The notes under the pieces: generated by a model
Databases searched by the model: none
What the model saw: only the letters and a program-made list of their open reading frames with translations
Told to the model about the DNA's origin: nothing
Assembly: GCF_000428825.1 (NCBI RefSeq)
Contig: NZ_AUAR01000010.1
Location: 109,559-173,558, forward strand
Direction of reading: 5' to 3'
DNA: 64,000 nucleotides
Origin: Desulfomicrobium escambiense DSM 10707
GTDB taxonomy: Bacteria > Desulfobacterota > Desulfovibrionia > Desulfovibrionales > Desulfomicrobiaceae
Part shown: in pieces, positions 1-8,093 of the stretch
How positions within the stretch are numbered: the stretch's first letter is position 1
How the letters are laid out: every line of letters starts with the position of its first letter
Translations under genes and position numbers: made by a program

Positions 1-1
1 G

Positions 2-604
2 GGCGCGGGTCTCGGCGGGGGCAGCAGCGATGCCGCGACACTGCTTACGTGGCTCAACGGCAGGGCCGGCCGCAAGGCTCTGGGCTCGAATGCACTGGCG
101 GAACTGGCTTTGACCCTGGGGGCCGACGTGCCCTTTTTCCTGGCCAACGCCCCGGCCTGGGTCACGGGCATCGGGGAAGGGCTCGAACCCGTGCCCATGA
201 ACCTGGACGACTACGTCGTGCTGGTCGTCTGCCCGCAGGTGCACGTCAACACGGCATGGGCCTACAGACGTTACGACGAGATGCTGGCGCAGGGACTGGT
301 GCGGTCAAGAAAAGAGTTGACACTGAATTTTAGCCCTATTAAGAATGTTTGCTTCACGAAACCGCCCGAGCTCTGGAATAGCTTTGAGAAAGTTGTTTTT
401 CAAGGATTTCCGGTGCTTTACGGTATCAAAGAGCTGATTCTGGATGGTTTTGCCGAAGCATGTGTCATGAGCGGCAGCGGCTCCAGCTTTGTGGCTCTTT
501 TTTCGTCTTCTGAGAATGCCGCGCGGTGCGCCGGCAGGCTGCGCTCCCTCGGGCACGCCTGCTACGGCATTCATTCCGGGAGGCCAGTGCGGCTGGATTC
601 GTGA
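2..604 (+). CDS. ispE: 4-diphosphocytidyl-2-C-methyl-D-erythritol kinase, 3' part
   Basis: The gene enters from the left edge without a start codon; about 200 C-terminal residues are visible. The first visible residues form the GHMP-kinase glycine-rich ATP loop (GAGLGGGSSDAA), and the C-terminal part has the GHMP 'SGSGSS' motif (near 470-485). IspE phosphorylates CDP-methylerythritol in the cytosolic MEP isoprenoid pathway. The segment 300-480 is richer in A/T than its flanks, although the frame is intact. It is followed by tRNA-Gln and prs, a synteny I associate with this bacterial group. IspE is clearly more likely than other GHMP kinases because of the GLGGGSSDAA loop and the downstream context. 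Confidence 0.9.
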   Translation, partial: GAGLGGGSSDAATLLTWLNGRAGRKALGSNALAELALTLGADVPFFLANAPAWVTGIGEGLEPVPMNLDDYVVLVVCPQVHVNTAWAYRRYDEMLAQGLVRSRKELTLNFSPIKNVCFTKPPELWNSFEKVVFQGFPVLYGIKELILDGFAEACVMSGSGSSFVALFSSSENAARCAGRLRSLGHACYGIHSGRPVRLDS

Positions 605-698
605 GGGTTTTCTGGTCGGGCTGCGGGTCCACAAACCTGGCGGTCTTTTTGTTTTACTCGGGGGAGCCGTAGGCCGGACAAGGCCGGGCGACCTGTGT

Positions 699-774
699 TG
701 GGGCGTCGCCAAGCTGGCAAGGCAACGGGTTTTGGTTCCGTCATTCGGAGGTTCGAATCCTCCCGCCCCAGCCA
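699..774 (+). tRNA. tRNA-Gln (anticodon TTG)
   Basis: A full cloverleaf can be drawn. The 7-bp acceptor stem pairs TGGGGCG at the 5' end with CGCCCCA near the 3' end. The anticodon loop TTTTGGT carries TTG (Gln, UUG). The T arm contains GGTTCGAATCC, and discriminator G is followed by an encoded CCA. It lies between ispE and prs on the same strand. Confidence 0.95.
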
Positions 775-794
775 TACACTCTGAAGGAAAGACT

Positions 795-1739
795 ATGCCA
801 CGCGTCGGTGAACTGAAAATCGTCACGGGGACCGCGAACCCCGCCCTGGCCGCCCGCATCTGCGATCATCTGGGCTGCAAGATCACTCCGTCCCTGGTCG
901 ACGTTTTCAGCGACGGCGAGATTCGGATCGAGATGGGTGACAACGTGCGCGGCGACGATGTATACGTGGTCCAGTCCACGTGCTACCCGGTCAACCACAA
1001 TCTGATGGAACTGTGCCTCATGCTGGACGCCTTGAAGCGCGCCAGCGCAGGTCGCGTGACCGCGGTGGTGCCCTATTTCGGGTACGCCCGGCAGGACCGC
1101 AAGGTCGTGCCCAGGGTGCCCATCAGCGCCAAGCTGGTCGCGGACTTCATTTCTGTGGCGGGCGTGGACCGCGTGCTGACCATCGATCTGCACTCGGGAC
1201 AGATCCAGGGATTTTTCGACAAGCCCGTCGACAACCTGTACGCCGCCCAAGTGCTGCTCGAATACATCCGCAAGCTCGGCGACAACCTCATCGTCGTTTC
1301 GCCGGACGCCGGCGGCACGGAGCGGGCCAGGGCATACGCCAAGCGCCTCGGCGTCGGCTTGGCCATCGTCGACAAGCGTCGCGAAGGTCCCAACAAGGCC
1401 CACGCCATGCAGCTCATCGGCGACGTGAAGGGCAAGATCGCCGTGGTCCTGGACGATATGATCGACACGGCCGGCACCATGACCGAAGCCGGCAACCTGC
1501 TGGCCGAGAACGGCGCCGAGGATGTCGTGGCCTGTGCCACGCACCCGGTCCTTTCGGGTCCGGCGGTGGAGCGCCTGATGAGTTCGGCCTTCTCGCAGGT
1601 CATCGTCACGGACACCATCCCGCTCAACCCCAAGGCCGCGGCGAGCGACAAATTCAAGGTTATTTCCGTTGGCAGTCTCATTGCCAAGGCGATTCACAAT
1701 ATCCATTCCGAATCTTCGGTGAGCGTGCTGTTCAGCTGA
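795..1739 (+). CDS. prs: Ribose-phosphate pyrophosphokinase (PRPP synthetase)
   Basis: The 314-residue length matches class I PRPP synthetases, which make PRPP from ribose 5-phosphate and ATP for nucleotide, His, Trp and NAD synthesis. Family motifs are visible: FSDGEIRIE near the N-terminus, the flexible-loop YARQDRK, the HSGQIQGFF region, and the PRPP-binding loop VVLDDMIDTAGT near residues 213-224. I chose ATG 795 because AAGGAAAG precedes it; the reading frame is open further upstream, but that stretch crosses the tRNA and cannot be coding. PRPP made here would also feed NadC encoded in this window. Confidence 0.97.
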   Translation: MPRVGELKIVTGTANPALAARICDHLGCKITPSLVDVFSDGEIRIEMGDNVRGDDVYVVQSTCYPVNHNLMELCLMLDALKRASAGRVTAVVPYFGYARQDRKVVPRVPISAKLVADFISVAGVDRVLTIDLHSGQIQGFFDKPVDNLYAAQVLLEYIRKLGDNLIVVSPDAGGTERARAYAKRLGVGLAIVDKRREGPNKAHAMQLIGDVKGKIAVVLDDMIDTAGTMTEAGNLLAENGAEDVVACATHPVLSGPAVERLMSSAFSQVIVTDTIPLNPKAAASDKFKVISVGSLIAKAIHNIHSESSVSVLFS

Positions 1740-1789
1740 ACCCGTTCGGAAAAGATCTATTTTTTAGTTGATGAATAAAGGAGAAAAGC

Positions 1790-2380
1790 ATGTCTGAAGT
1801 CACTAGTTTGCAGCTGAAGCAGCGCGAGGAAAGGGGAAAAGGCCCGTGCGCCCGCTTGCGTTCCAATGGGTTGGTTCCCGGTGTTTTCTACAACTCCAAG
1901 GGTGAAAACATCTCCTTTACCGTAGACAACATGGCTTTGGGCAAGGTTTTCGAGAAGGTTCGCTACTCGAAAATGCTCGAACTGCACATCGATGTCGACG
2001 GCCAGGTCGAGAAGCGCAACGCTCTGTTCAAGAAGCTGGTCTCCCATCCGGTCAAGCGCCGCTACGATCATGTGGACTTCATCGGCATCGAACTCGACAA
2101 GGAAGTGCAGGTCACCGTTCCGGTCGAGACCGTTGGACGCGCCAAGGGCGTGGTCCTGGGCGGCAAGCTCGAGATCCTCGAGGAGCGCGTCATGGTCCGC
2201 TGCCTGCCGACCATCATCCCCGACTCCATCGTCGTCGACGTGGCCGATCTGGACATCGCCGAGAAGGTCTTCGTCGAGCAGCTGGTGCTGCCCGAAGGGG
2301 TCAAGGCCGTTTACGACCGCAACTTCCCCGTCGTCACCATCCAGGCCGGTCGCGGCGCGAAGGCCGGCGAGGAAGAATAG
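1790..2380 (+). CDS. rplY: 50S ribosomal protein L25/general stress protein Ctc
   Basis: This 196-residue protein has the two-domain CTC form of L25: an N-terminal 5S-rRNA-binding L25 domain (about 1-95, including 'ARLRSNGLVPGVFYN') followed by a TL5/Ctc C-terminal beta domain (about 96-190). It binds 5S rRNA in the large ribosomal subunit. AAAGGAG sits 7 bases before ATG 1790. The C-terminal tail (GRGAKAGEEE) is charged and probably disordered. Position between prs and pth is a very common bacterial arrangement and supports the call. Confidence 0.95.
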   Translation: MSEVTSLQLKQREERGKGPCARLRSNGLVPGVFYNSKGENISFTVDNMALGKVFEKVRYSKMLELHIDVDGQVEKRNALFKKLVSHPVKRRYDHVDFIGIELDKEVQVTVPVETVGRAKGVVLGGKLEILEERVMVRCLPTIIPDSIVVDVADLDIAEKVFVEQLVLPEGVKAVYDRNFPVVTIQAGRGAKAGEEE

Positions 2381-2391
2381 TCCGTTCATTC

Positions 2392-2418
2392 CGGAGGCCC
2401 TGCCCGGCAGGGCCTCCG
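2392..2418 (+). terminator. Strong hairpin between rplY and pth
   Basis: A 13-bp perfect inverted repeat (CGGAGGCCCTGCC and its complement) lies just after the rplY stop. It is followed by GTTCTCTCC rather than a clean T-run, so it may act as an attenuator or RNA-stability hairpin rather than a full terminator. Confidence 0.5.
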
Positions 2419-2459
2419 TTCTCTCCGTCCTGTCCATTTCTCTCCCCTGACGGTTCCCC

Positions 2460-3056
2460 ATGACGTACGACGGCCTGATTGTCGGGTTGGGCAACCCGGG
2501 TCCAAAGTATGCCCGGACCCGCCATAATTTCGGTTTTCTTCTTGCCGACCGCCTCGTGGCCCATTGGGCCTCCGAGCCCGGCGCGTCGTGCGAAGCCAGG
2601 GGCGTGCGCTCCAAGGCCGAAGTGTGGGACGTGAGCGAGAATTATGGGGCCAGGCGATGGCTCGTGGTCAAGCCGCAGACGTTCATGAACCTGAGCGGCC
2701 AGTCCGTGGGCGAGCTCTGCCGCAAGAACGGCGTCACCCCGGAGCGCGTCCTGGTACTGCACGACGAGCTGGATCTGCCACTGGGCACGGCGCGCTTCAA
2801 GTTCTCGGGCGGGCTTGCCGGTCACAACGGCCTCAAGTCCGTGGCCGCCCATCTCGGGACCCGCGATTTTGCCCGGCTTCGGCTGGGCATCGGGCGGCCC
2901 GAAGGTCCGGAGGCCATGGCCGACTACGTGCTGAAGGGCTTTCTTCCCGCCGAGTGGGAGCAGGTCGGCCAGGTTCTCGACGCCGCCGTGACGGCGGTCC
3001 TGCAGTATTGCCGCGAAGGCCTGGACGCCGCGACGGCCCGTCTGCACGCGCGCTGA
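2460..3056 (+). CDS. pth: Peptidyl-tRNA hydrolase
   Basis: Pth releases tRNA from peptidyl-tRNAs that drop off the ribosome. The 198-residue protein has the family opening (VGLGNPGPKYARTRHNFGF) with the catalytic His at residue 22, the KPQTFMNLSG motif and the VLHDELDLPLG motif with the conserved acidic residues. GHNGLKS follows. No clear Shine-Dalgarno is visible before ATG 2460, but the length and N-terminal motif fix the start. It follows rplY, a common pairing. Confidence 0.97.
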   Translation: MTYDGLIVGLGNPGPKYARTRHNFGFLLADRLVAHWASEPGASCEARGVRSKAEVWDVSENYGARRWLVVKPQTFMNLSGQSVGELCRKNGVTPERVLVLHDELDLPLGTARFKFSGGLAGHNGLKSVAAHLGTRDFARLRLGIGRPEGPEAMADYVLKGFLPAEWEQVGQVLDAAVTAVLQYCREGLDAATARLHAR

Positions 3057-3152
3057 CCACTGGCTGACTTCAGAGCTTAGTGGACGCCGTTTTGTTTTTG
3101 CGCTATTCTTTTTTTTCCATGCAGTCCGATTTCGTTATTGTGGAGGTCGCTT

Positions 3153-3683
3153 GTGTTTTCAGTTGATGAACTTGTCGTCTATCCCGCGCAGGGGGTCGGT
3201 AAGGTCGAAAGGATTGAGACCCAGGAGATCGGCGGCGTAGCCACGGAACTCATCATCGTGCGTATTCTGAGCAACAACGTCACGCTGATGGTCCCCGTGC
3301 GCAACGCCAAGAATGTCGGGCTGCGCGGCGTCTACACCTCTGCCCAGGCCGAGGAGATCCGCGAGTACCTGCAGGACCGCTCCGATTTCACGGGCTATTC
3401 CGGCCAGAACTGGAACCGCCGCTACCGGGAGTACTCCGAGAAGCTCAAGAGCAGTGACCTCAAGGACGTGGCCTACGTCCTCAAGGAACTCATTCTCATC
3501 GGCAAGGACAAGGAACTGTCCTTCGGCGAGCGCAGGCTTCTCGAACAGGCCATGGGGCTCATTTCCCTGGAGCTGTCCTTCGCCTTGCAGCAGGATCAGG
3601 CCGAGGTGAAGAAGTCCATCGAGGCGCTGTTTGCGGACATCCTCCAGGCCAAGGCCGAGGAAGATGAAGTCGAGGGCGATTAG
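3153..3683 (+). CDS. CarD family transcriptional regulator
   Basis: The 176-residue product starts with the RNA-polymerase-interacting domain signature (VYPAQGVGKVERIE) shared by CarD/CdnL and the Mfd RID, followed by a helical C-terminal half with W-N-R-R-Y-R-E-Y that matches the CarD DNA-binding region. Such proteins bind RNA polymerase beta and stabilise open complexes at rRNA and other promoters. GTG 3153 is chosen because GGAGG lies 6 bases upstream; a TTG at 3138 would add five residues but lacks that spacing. The C-terminus is acidic. Inference: a global activator of growth-related promoters. Confidence 0.88.
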   Translation: MFSVDELVVYPAQGVGKVERIETQEIGGVATELIIVRILSNNVTLMVPVRNAKNVGLRGVYTSAQAEEIREYLQDRSDFTGYSGQNWNRRYREYSEKLKSSDLKDVAYVLKELILIGKDKELSFGERRLLEQAMGLISLELSFALQQDQAEVKKSIEALFADILQAKAEEDEVEGD

Positions 3684-3937
3684 CCGCCCTTGGCCCCTTG
3701 TTTTTTTCGATACGTTCAGATATTTCATTGTTCCATCCCTGCCAGACACTACAAGTCCTCAAGCAGAACACATATTGTCCGTGCGATCTCCTGAAAGGGT
3801 TTTTTACATTCATACCAGAGCACTTTTCTGACCCATCATTTTTCGAAATTCACAATACATAATTTTCGACCTTTAGGTCTGTTTCTTATCTCCTACGCTC
3901 ACAGGCATAAGCCATTTCATTGTTACGAGGTTTCGTT
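3684..3937. other. AT-rich intergenic region upstream of rho
   Basis: This 254-bp gap is much richer in A/T than its surroundings. It contains T-runs after the carD stop and a small GACCTTTAGGTC palindrome about 70 bases before rho. It probably holds the carD terminator and the rho promoter/leader; I cannot place a confident -35/-10 pair. Confidence 0.4.
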
Positions 3938-5185
3938 ATGAATCTTTCCGAGTTGAAAACCAAATCCATGGCCGAACTCATGGATATCGCCGCGGAGTAT
4001 CAGATCGAGAACGTGAGCGGCCTGCGCAAGCAGGAGCTCATCTTCGCACTGCTCCAGGCCTGCGCTTCCCAGAACGGGTCCATATTCGGCGAGGGTGTCC
4101 TGGAGATCCTGCCCGATGGATTCGGTTTTCTGCGTTCGCCCACGTCCAGCTACATGCCCGGTCCGGACGACATCTACGTCTCGCCCTCCCAGATCCGGCG
4201 TTTCGCGCTGCGCACGGGCGACGTCGTCTCCGGCCAGATCAGGCCGCCCAAGGAGGGGGAACGCTATTTTGCGCTGCTGCGGGTCAAGGAGATCTGCTTC
4301 CGCGAGCCCGAGGAGGCCAAACGCATCGTCCTCTTCGACAACCTCACGCCCATCTATCCCGACGAGCAGTTCCGCCTCGAGATCGCCGACAAGAACTACT
4401 CGACGCGCATCGTCGACCTCATGACCCCGATCGGCAAAGGCCAGCGCGCCCTCATCGTGGCCCCGCCGCGCACCGGCAAGACCATGCTCATGCAGGCCAT
4501 CGCCAATTCCATCAGCATCAACCACCCCGACGCGTACCTCATCGTCCTCCTGATCGACGAACGCCCCGAGGAAGTCACGGACATGGAGCGCACGGTCAAG
4601 GCCGAGGTCATCAGCTCGACCTTCGACGAGCCGCCGACCCGTCACGTGCAGGTGGCCGAGATGGTCCTGGAGAAGGCCAAGCGCCTGGTCGAACGCAAGG
4701 TCGACGTGGTCATCCTGCTCGACTCCATCACCCGCCTCGGGCGCGCCTACAACGCCACGACTCCGTCCTCCGGACGCGTGCTGTCGGGCGGCCTGGACGC
4801 CAACGCCCTGCAGCGGCCCAAGCGCTTCTTCGGCGCGGCCCGCAACATCGAGGAGGGCGGTAGCCTGACCATCATCTCCACGGCCCTGGTCGACACGGGC
4901 TCGCGCATGGACGAAGTCATCTTCGAGGAGTTCAAGGGCACGGGCAACTGCGACATCTACCTCGACCGTCACCTCGCGGACAAGCGCGTCTTCCCGGCCA
5001 TCGACCTGAACCGGTCCGGCACCCGCAAGGAAGAGCTGCTCCTCGAACCCGACGTCCTGAACAAGGTCTGGATTCTCCGCCGCATCATGGGCCCCATGAA
5101 CTCCGTGGACACCATGGACTTCCTGCTGGACAAGATGCGCGGCACCAAGAGCAACAAGGATTTCCTGGACATGATGAACTCATAG
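3938..5185 (+). CDS. rho: Transcription termination factor Rho
   Basis: The 415-residue protein matches standard Rho length: an N-terminal SAP-like helical domain (about 1-45), a cold-shock RNA-binding domain (about 48-120, with GFGFLR and DDIYVS), and a RecA-type ATPase. Walker A is APPRTGKT near residues 175-182, Walker B is VVILLDS, and the Q/R-loop region has [20 protein letters not shown]. Rho is a hexameric RNA helicase that terminates untranslated transcripts. ATG 3938 has a modest upstream ACGAGG; a TTG 18 bases earlier is possible but unlikely. Confidence 0.97.
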   Translation: MNLSELKTKSMAELMDIAAEYQIENVSGLRKQELIFALLQACASQNGSIFGEGVLEILPDGFGFLRSPTSSYMPGPDDIYVSPSQIRRFALRTGDVVSGQIRPPKEGERYFALLRVKEICFREPEEAKRIVLFDNLTPIYPDEQFRLEIADKNYSTRIVDLMTPIGKGQRALIVAPPRTGKTMLMQAIANSISINHPDAYLIVLLIDERPEEVTDMERTVKAEVISSTFDEPPTRHVQVAEMVLEKAKRLVERKVDVVILLDSITRLGRAYNATTPSSGRVLSGGLDANALQRPKRFFGAARNIEEGGSLTIISTALVDTGSRMDEVIFEEFKGTGNCDIYLDRHLADKRVFPAIDLNRSGTRKEELLLEPDVLNKVWILRRIMGPMNSVDTMDFLLDKMRGTKSNKDFLDMMNS

Positions 5186-5194
5186 GGAGGAGGC

Positions 5195-6097
5195 ATGGCC
5201 GCTTTGCCCCGCATGGAATGTCCCTGCGACGACGACTTCGATCTGTGGCTGGAGCTTCTGGAGGTCAAGGCCTCCGCGGGGCTCCTGGACGCCCTTGGCG
5301 ATTTTCTGCAGGACTACCTGCGGGCTTCGGGGCTCAGGCTTTACGTCATGGGCCTCTCGGGCGGGATCGACTCGTCCTTCCTGGCGGCCCTGCTGCATTC
5401 CAGAGGCATCCCCTACCTGGGATTCTGCCTGCCCATCGCCTCCAACACCCCGGCCGAGATCGAGCGCGGGACGCGCGTGGCCGAAGTGTACGCCATGGCG
5501 CCCGAGGGCGTGGCCCTCACCCACAAGCATGACCTCACGGACCTCTACCGGCAGATATCCGCAACCTTCACGGGGATCTATCCGAACACGAATCCCGTGG
5601 CCGAAGGCAACCTCAAGGCCCGCACCCGCATGCTCTTCCTGTACCACGTGGCCCAGCTTCACGGTGGGTGCGTCCTGTCCACGGACCAACTCGACGAACT
5701 GCTGACGGGCTTTTGGACCCTGCACGGCGACGTGGGGGACGTGAGCCCCATCCAGCTCATCCCCAAATCCTCGGAGTATGATCTGGCGCGCATGCTCTGC
5801 GCCCGCCTGGCCGACCCGGCGCCCCTGCAGGCGGCCATCGAGGCCGTACCCACTGACGGGCTCGGGATCAGCCATTCGGACCTCGACCAGCTGGAGGCCG
5901 AATCCTACGCCCAGGTCGAGGACATGTTCCGCGAATATTTCCGGCTGCGCCGTGACGAGCGCGACAGCGGGCTGACCGCCGAGCAGGCGGCCCGCAAGGC
6001 CGTCCTCGAAGGGTCTGGTCCTGTCCGCCGCTTTCTGGCCAGCGGGTTCAAGCGCAACGGCGCGGTGCTGGTGGACCCGAGGGGTGCGCGGACGTGA
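5195..6097 (+). CDS. nadE: NAD synthetase (ammonia-type)
   Basis: NadE amidates nicotinic acid adenine dinucleotide to NAD. The 300-residue protein has the PP-loop SGGIDSS (about 55-61) and the family segments EGNLKARTRM and STDQLDELLTGFWTLHGDVGD; no glutaminase domain is fused, so ammonia is the likely nitrogen donor. GGGAGGAGG precedes ATG 5195. It follows rho by 9 bases and overlaps the next gene by one base, so rho-nadE-protease may be co-transcribed. NadA, NadB and NadC are encoded 10 kb to the right. Confidence 0.93.
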   Translation: MAALPRMECPCDDDFDLWLELLEVKASAGLLDALGDFLQDYLRASGLRLYVMGLSGGIDSSFLAALLHSRGIPYLGFCLPIASNTPAEIERGTRVAEVYAMAPEGVALTHKHDLTDLYRQISATFTGIYPNTNPVAEGNLKARTRMLFLYHVAQLHGGCVLSTDQLDELLTGFWTLHGDVGDVSPIQLIPKSSEYDLARMLCARLADPAPLQAAIEAVPTDGLGISHSDLDQLEAESYAQVEDMFREYFRLRRDERDSGLTAEQAARKAVLEGSGPVRRFLASGFKRNGAVLVDPRGART

Positions 6098-7512
6098 TGC
6101 GCACCCGCGGCACAAGGGCGACTGTGTGGCTGCTGGCCTTCCTCGTCGCCTGGACCTGCCCCCGCAGCGCCGCGTATGCGTTCGGCGAGTTCACCATCCG
6201 TGACGAACTCGAACTGGCCCGCAAATTCGACCTCATCATCGAGACGCGTTTTCCGGTCATCGAAGACACCCGCATCACGGGCTACGTGCAGACCCTCGTC
6301 GACCGCCTCGTGGCGGCCATGCCCCCCCAGCCCTTCCCCATCAAGGTCACCGTGGTCAGGAACGGGGCCTTGAACGCCTTCGCCTCCGCCGCGGGCCACA
6401 TCACGATTTTCACCGGACTCATCACCAATCTGGCCGGCGAGGACGAACTGGCCAGCGTCATCGCCCACGAACTGGCCCATGTCTCCGAGCGGCACATCGC
6501 CAAGTCCATCGAGCAGGGCCAGCTGGCCGGGGCAGGATCGCTGCTGGGCATCCTGGCCGCCGTGCTCGTCGGTTCCCAGGGGGGAGGCGAGGGCGCCAGC
6601 GCCCTGGCCCTGGGCTCCGTGGCCGGCGCCAAGGCCATGCAGCTCAAGTACACCCGCGAGAACGAGACCGACGCCGACCAGTACGGGCTGGGCTTCTTGG
6701 TCGACGCGGGCTTCGGTCCGAGCGGCATGACCTCGGCCTTCGAAAAGATCCGCAAGCTGCAGTGGATTTCCGGGGGCGGGGATGTGCCGTCGTACCTGTC
6801 CACCCACCCTGGCGTCGACGAGCGCGTGGGCTACATGCAGGAGCGCGTGGCCAGGCTGCCCAAGGCGGTGCGCGAGCGGCGCTCCGACAATGCGGAATAC
6901 GAGCGCGTGAAGATGCTCGTTCAGGCCTGGTACACGGATGCGAATTCGGCCCTGGCCCTGTTTTCGGCGCCGGTCAAGCCGACGTGCCGAGACCGTCTGG
7001 GCCGGGCCATCGCCCTGAGCCGCCTGGGTCGCGCCGAGGAGGCCGGCAAGGCCTTTTCCGAGGCCATGGCGTGCAACCCCTCGGACGTCCTGTGGAAGCG
7101 GGAGTACGGCCGCTATGCCTTCGAGTTCGGCGACCTCGCCACGTCGGTCAAGCTGTTGCAGGAAACGGTGCTGCGCGATCCGAACGATCTCTACGCCCTC
7201 TTTTTCTACGCCCGGGCCGTGGCCGAGCAGGGCAATTACGCGGCCAGCGTTTCGGCCATGGAGCGCGTAGCCAAGGATGTGCCGCGTGACTCCGAAGTGC
7301 TGGAGAACCTGGCCCGCTACCAGGCTGCCATGGGCCGCGGGTTCGACGCGCATCTCAACTACGCCAAGGCCTTTGCCTACAAGCGCCAGTTCACGAAGTA
7401 CGCCTTCCACATGGAGACGGCCGAGGCCCTGGCCGCCGGCGGCAAGGACCGGGAAAAGATCGGCCAGGTGCGGAGCGAGATCGCCGAGTACAGGGAGATT
7501 CTGGGCATCTAG
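6097..7512 (+). CDS. M48 family metalloprotease with TPR-like C-terminus (BepA/YfgC-like)
   Basis: A signal peptide (about 1-30, cleavage near AYA-F) is followed by an M48 peptidase domain with HELAH at about 124-128 and the glutamate ligand in ENETDADQYG. The last 200 residues are helical repeats typical of TPRs. This layout matches BepA/YfgC, a periplasmic zinc protease that handles stalled outer-membrane assembly intermediates. The start ATG overlaps the nadE stop (TGATG); a GTG three bases earlier is also possible. Length is about 471 residues, near the BepA family size. The specific substrate is unknown. Confidence 0.88.
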   Translation: MRTRGTRATVWLLAFLVAWTCPRSAAYAFGEFTIRDELELARKFDLIIETRFPVIEDTRITGYVQTLVDRLVAAMPPQPFPIKVTVVRNGALNAFASAAGHITIFTGLITNLAGEDELASVIAHELAHVSERHIAKSIEQGQLAGAGSLLGILAAVLVGSQGGGEGASALALGSVAGAKAMQLKYTRENETDADQYGLGFLVDAGFGPSGMTSAFEKIRKLQWISGGGDVPSYLSTHPGVDERVGYMQERVARLPKAVRERRSDNAEYERVKMLVQAWYTDANSALALFSAPVKPTCRDRLGRAIALSRLGRAEEAGKAFSEAMACNPSDVLWKREYGRYAFEFGDLATSVKLLQETVLRDPNDLYALFFYARAVAEQGNYAASVSAMERVAKDVPRDSEVLENLARYQAAMGRGFDAHLNYAKAFAYKRQFTKYAFHMETAEALAAGGKDREKIGQVRSEIAEYREILGI

Positions 7513-7593
7513 ACGGTTTGGTCTTGAATTTCGTGCTGCCGCAGGGTAGCCAACGCGCGAACAACGCGACATCACGTCAACGGAGGAAACATC

Positions 7594-7944
7594 ATGTTTT
7601 TTGAAAGTATCGCCCACGCCATGGGACAGGCTCCCGCGGCCGGAGGCCAGCCCGGCGGGCCCCTCATGACCTTCATGCCCCTCATTCTCATGTTCGTCAT
7701 CTTCTACTTCCTGCTCATCCGCCCGCAGCAGAAGAAGCAGAAGGAACACAAGCAGATGCTCGACAACCTGTCGCGCGGCGACCGCGTCATCACCGCCGGT
7801 GGCCTGTACGGCCGGGTGGTGGAGGCCAAGGACGAGATACTGACCCTGGATTTGGGCAACGACTTGCAGGTGCAGGTCGGCCGCGCCTTCATTTCGGCCG
7901 TGATCACCGCCGACGCCGCCAAGGCCAAGGACAAGAAAAAGTAG
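7594..7944 (+). CDS. yajC: Sec translocon accessory protein YajC
   Basis: The 116-residue protein has one membrane helix (about 27-46, LMTFMPLILMFVIFYFLLI) followed by the YajC signature IRPQQKKQKEHKQML and a small cytosolic beta domain (GDRVITAGGLYGRV). YajC binds SecD/SecF in the inner membrane. GGAGG precedes ATG 7594. The next two genes are secD and secF, the classic order. Confidence 0.95.
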   Translation: MFFESIAHAMGQAPAAGGQPGGPLMTFMPLILMFVIFYFLLIRPQQKKQKEHKQMLDNLSRGDRVITAGGLYGRVVEAKDEILTLDLGNDLQVQVGRAFISAVITADAAKAKDKKK

Positions 7945-7970
7945 CCTTTTGGCACGTCATACGCTAAGGC

Positions 7971-8006
7971 AGGCCTGTTTCCGCAACCGGGAACAGGCCT
8001 TGTTTT
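7971..8006 (+). terminator. Hairpin with T-rich tail between yajC and secD
   Basis: Twelve paired bases (AGGCCTGTTTCC against GGGAACAGGCCT, one G-U) are followed by TGTTTTG. It could be a partial terminator or attenuator that sets the YajC:SecDF ratio. Confidence 0.5.
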
Positions 8007-8093
8007 GTACGCGTCGCCGGAGGTTTCGCCCCCGGTGCGTGTTTTTTGTTGACGACACCCCTAACCTGTTTGCCTTGGATAAGGATGACGCTC

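Noticed and set aside
305..859. Minus-strand frame containing GGFEPPNDGTKTR
   Set aside because: Antisense of the tRNA-Gln gene and of ispE/prs; a classic artefact.
7951..7966. TGGCACG...GC sequence resembling a sigma-54 promoter upstream of secD
   Set aside because: The -12 element reads ACGC instead of TTGC, and secD is not expected to need sigma-54.
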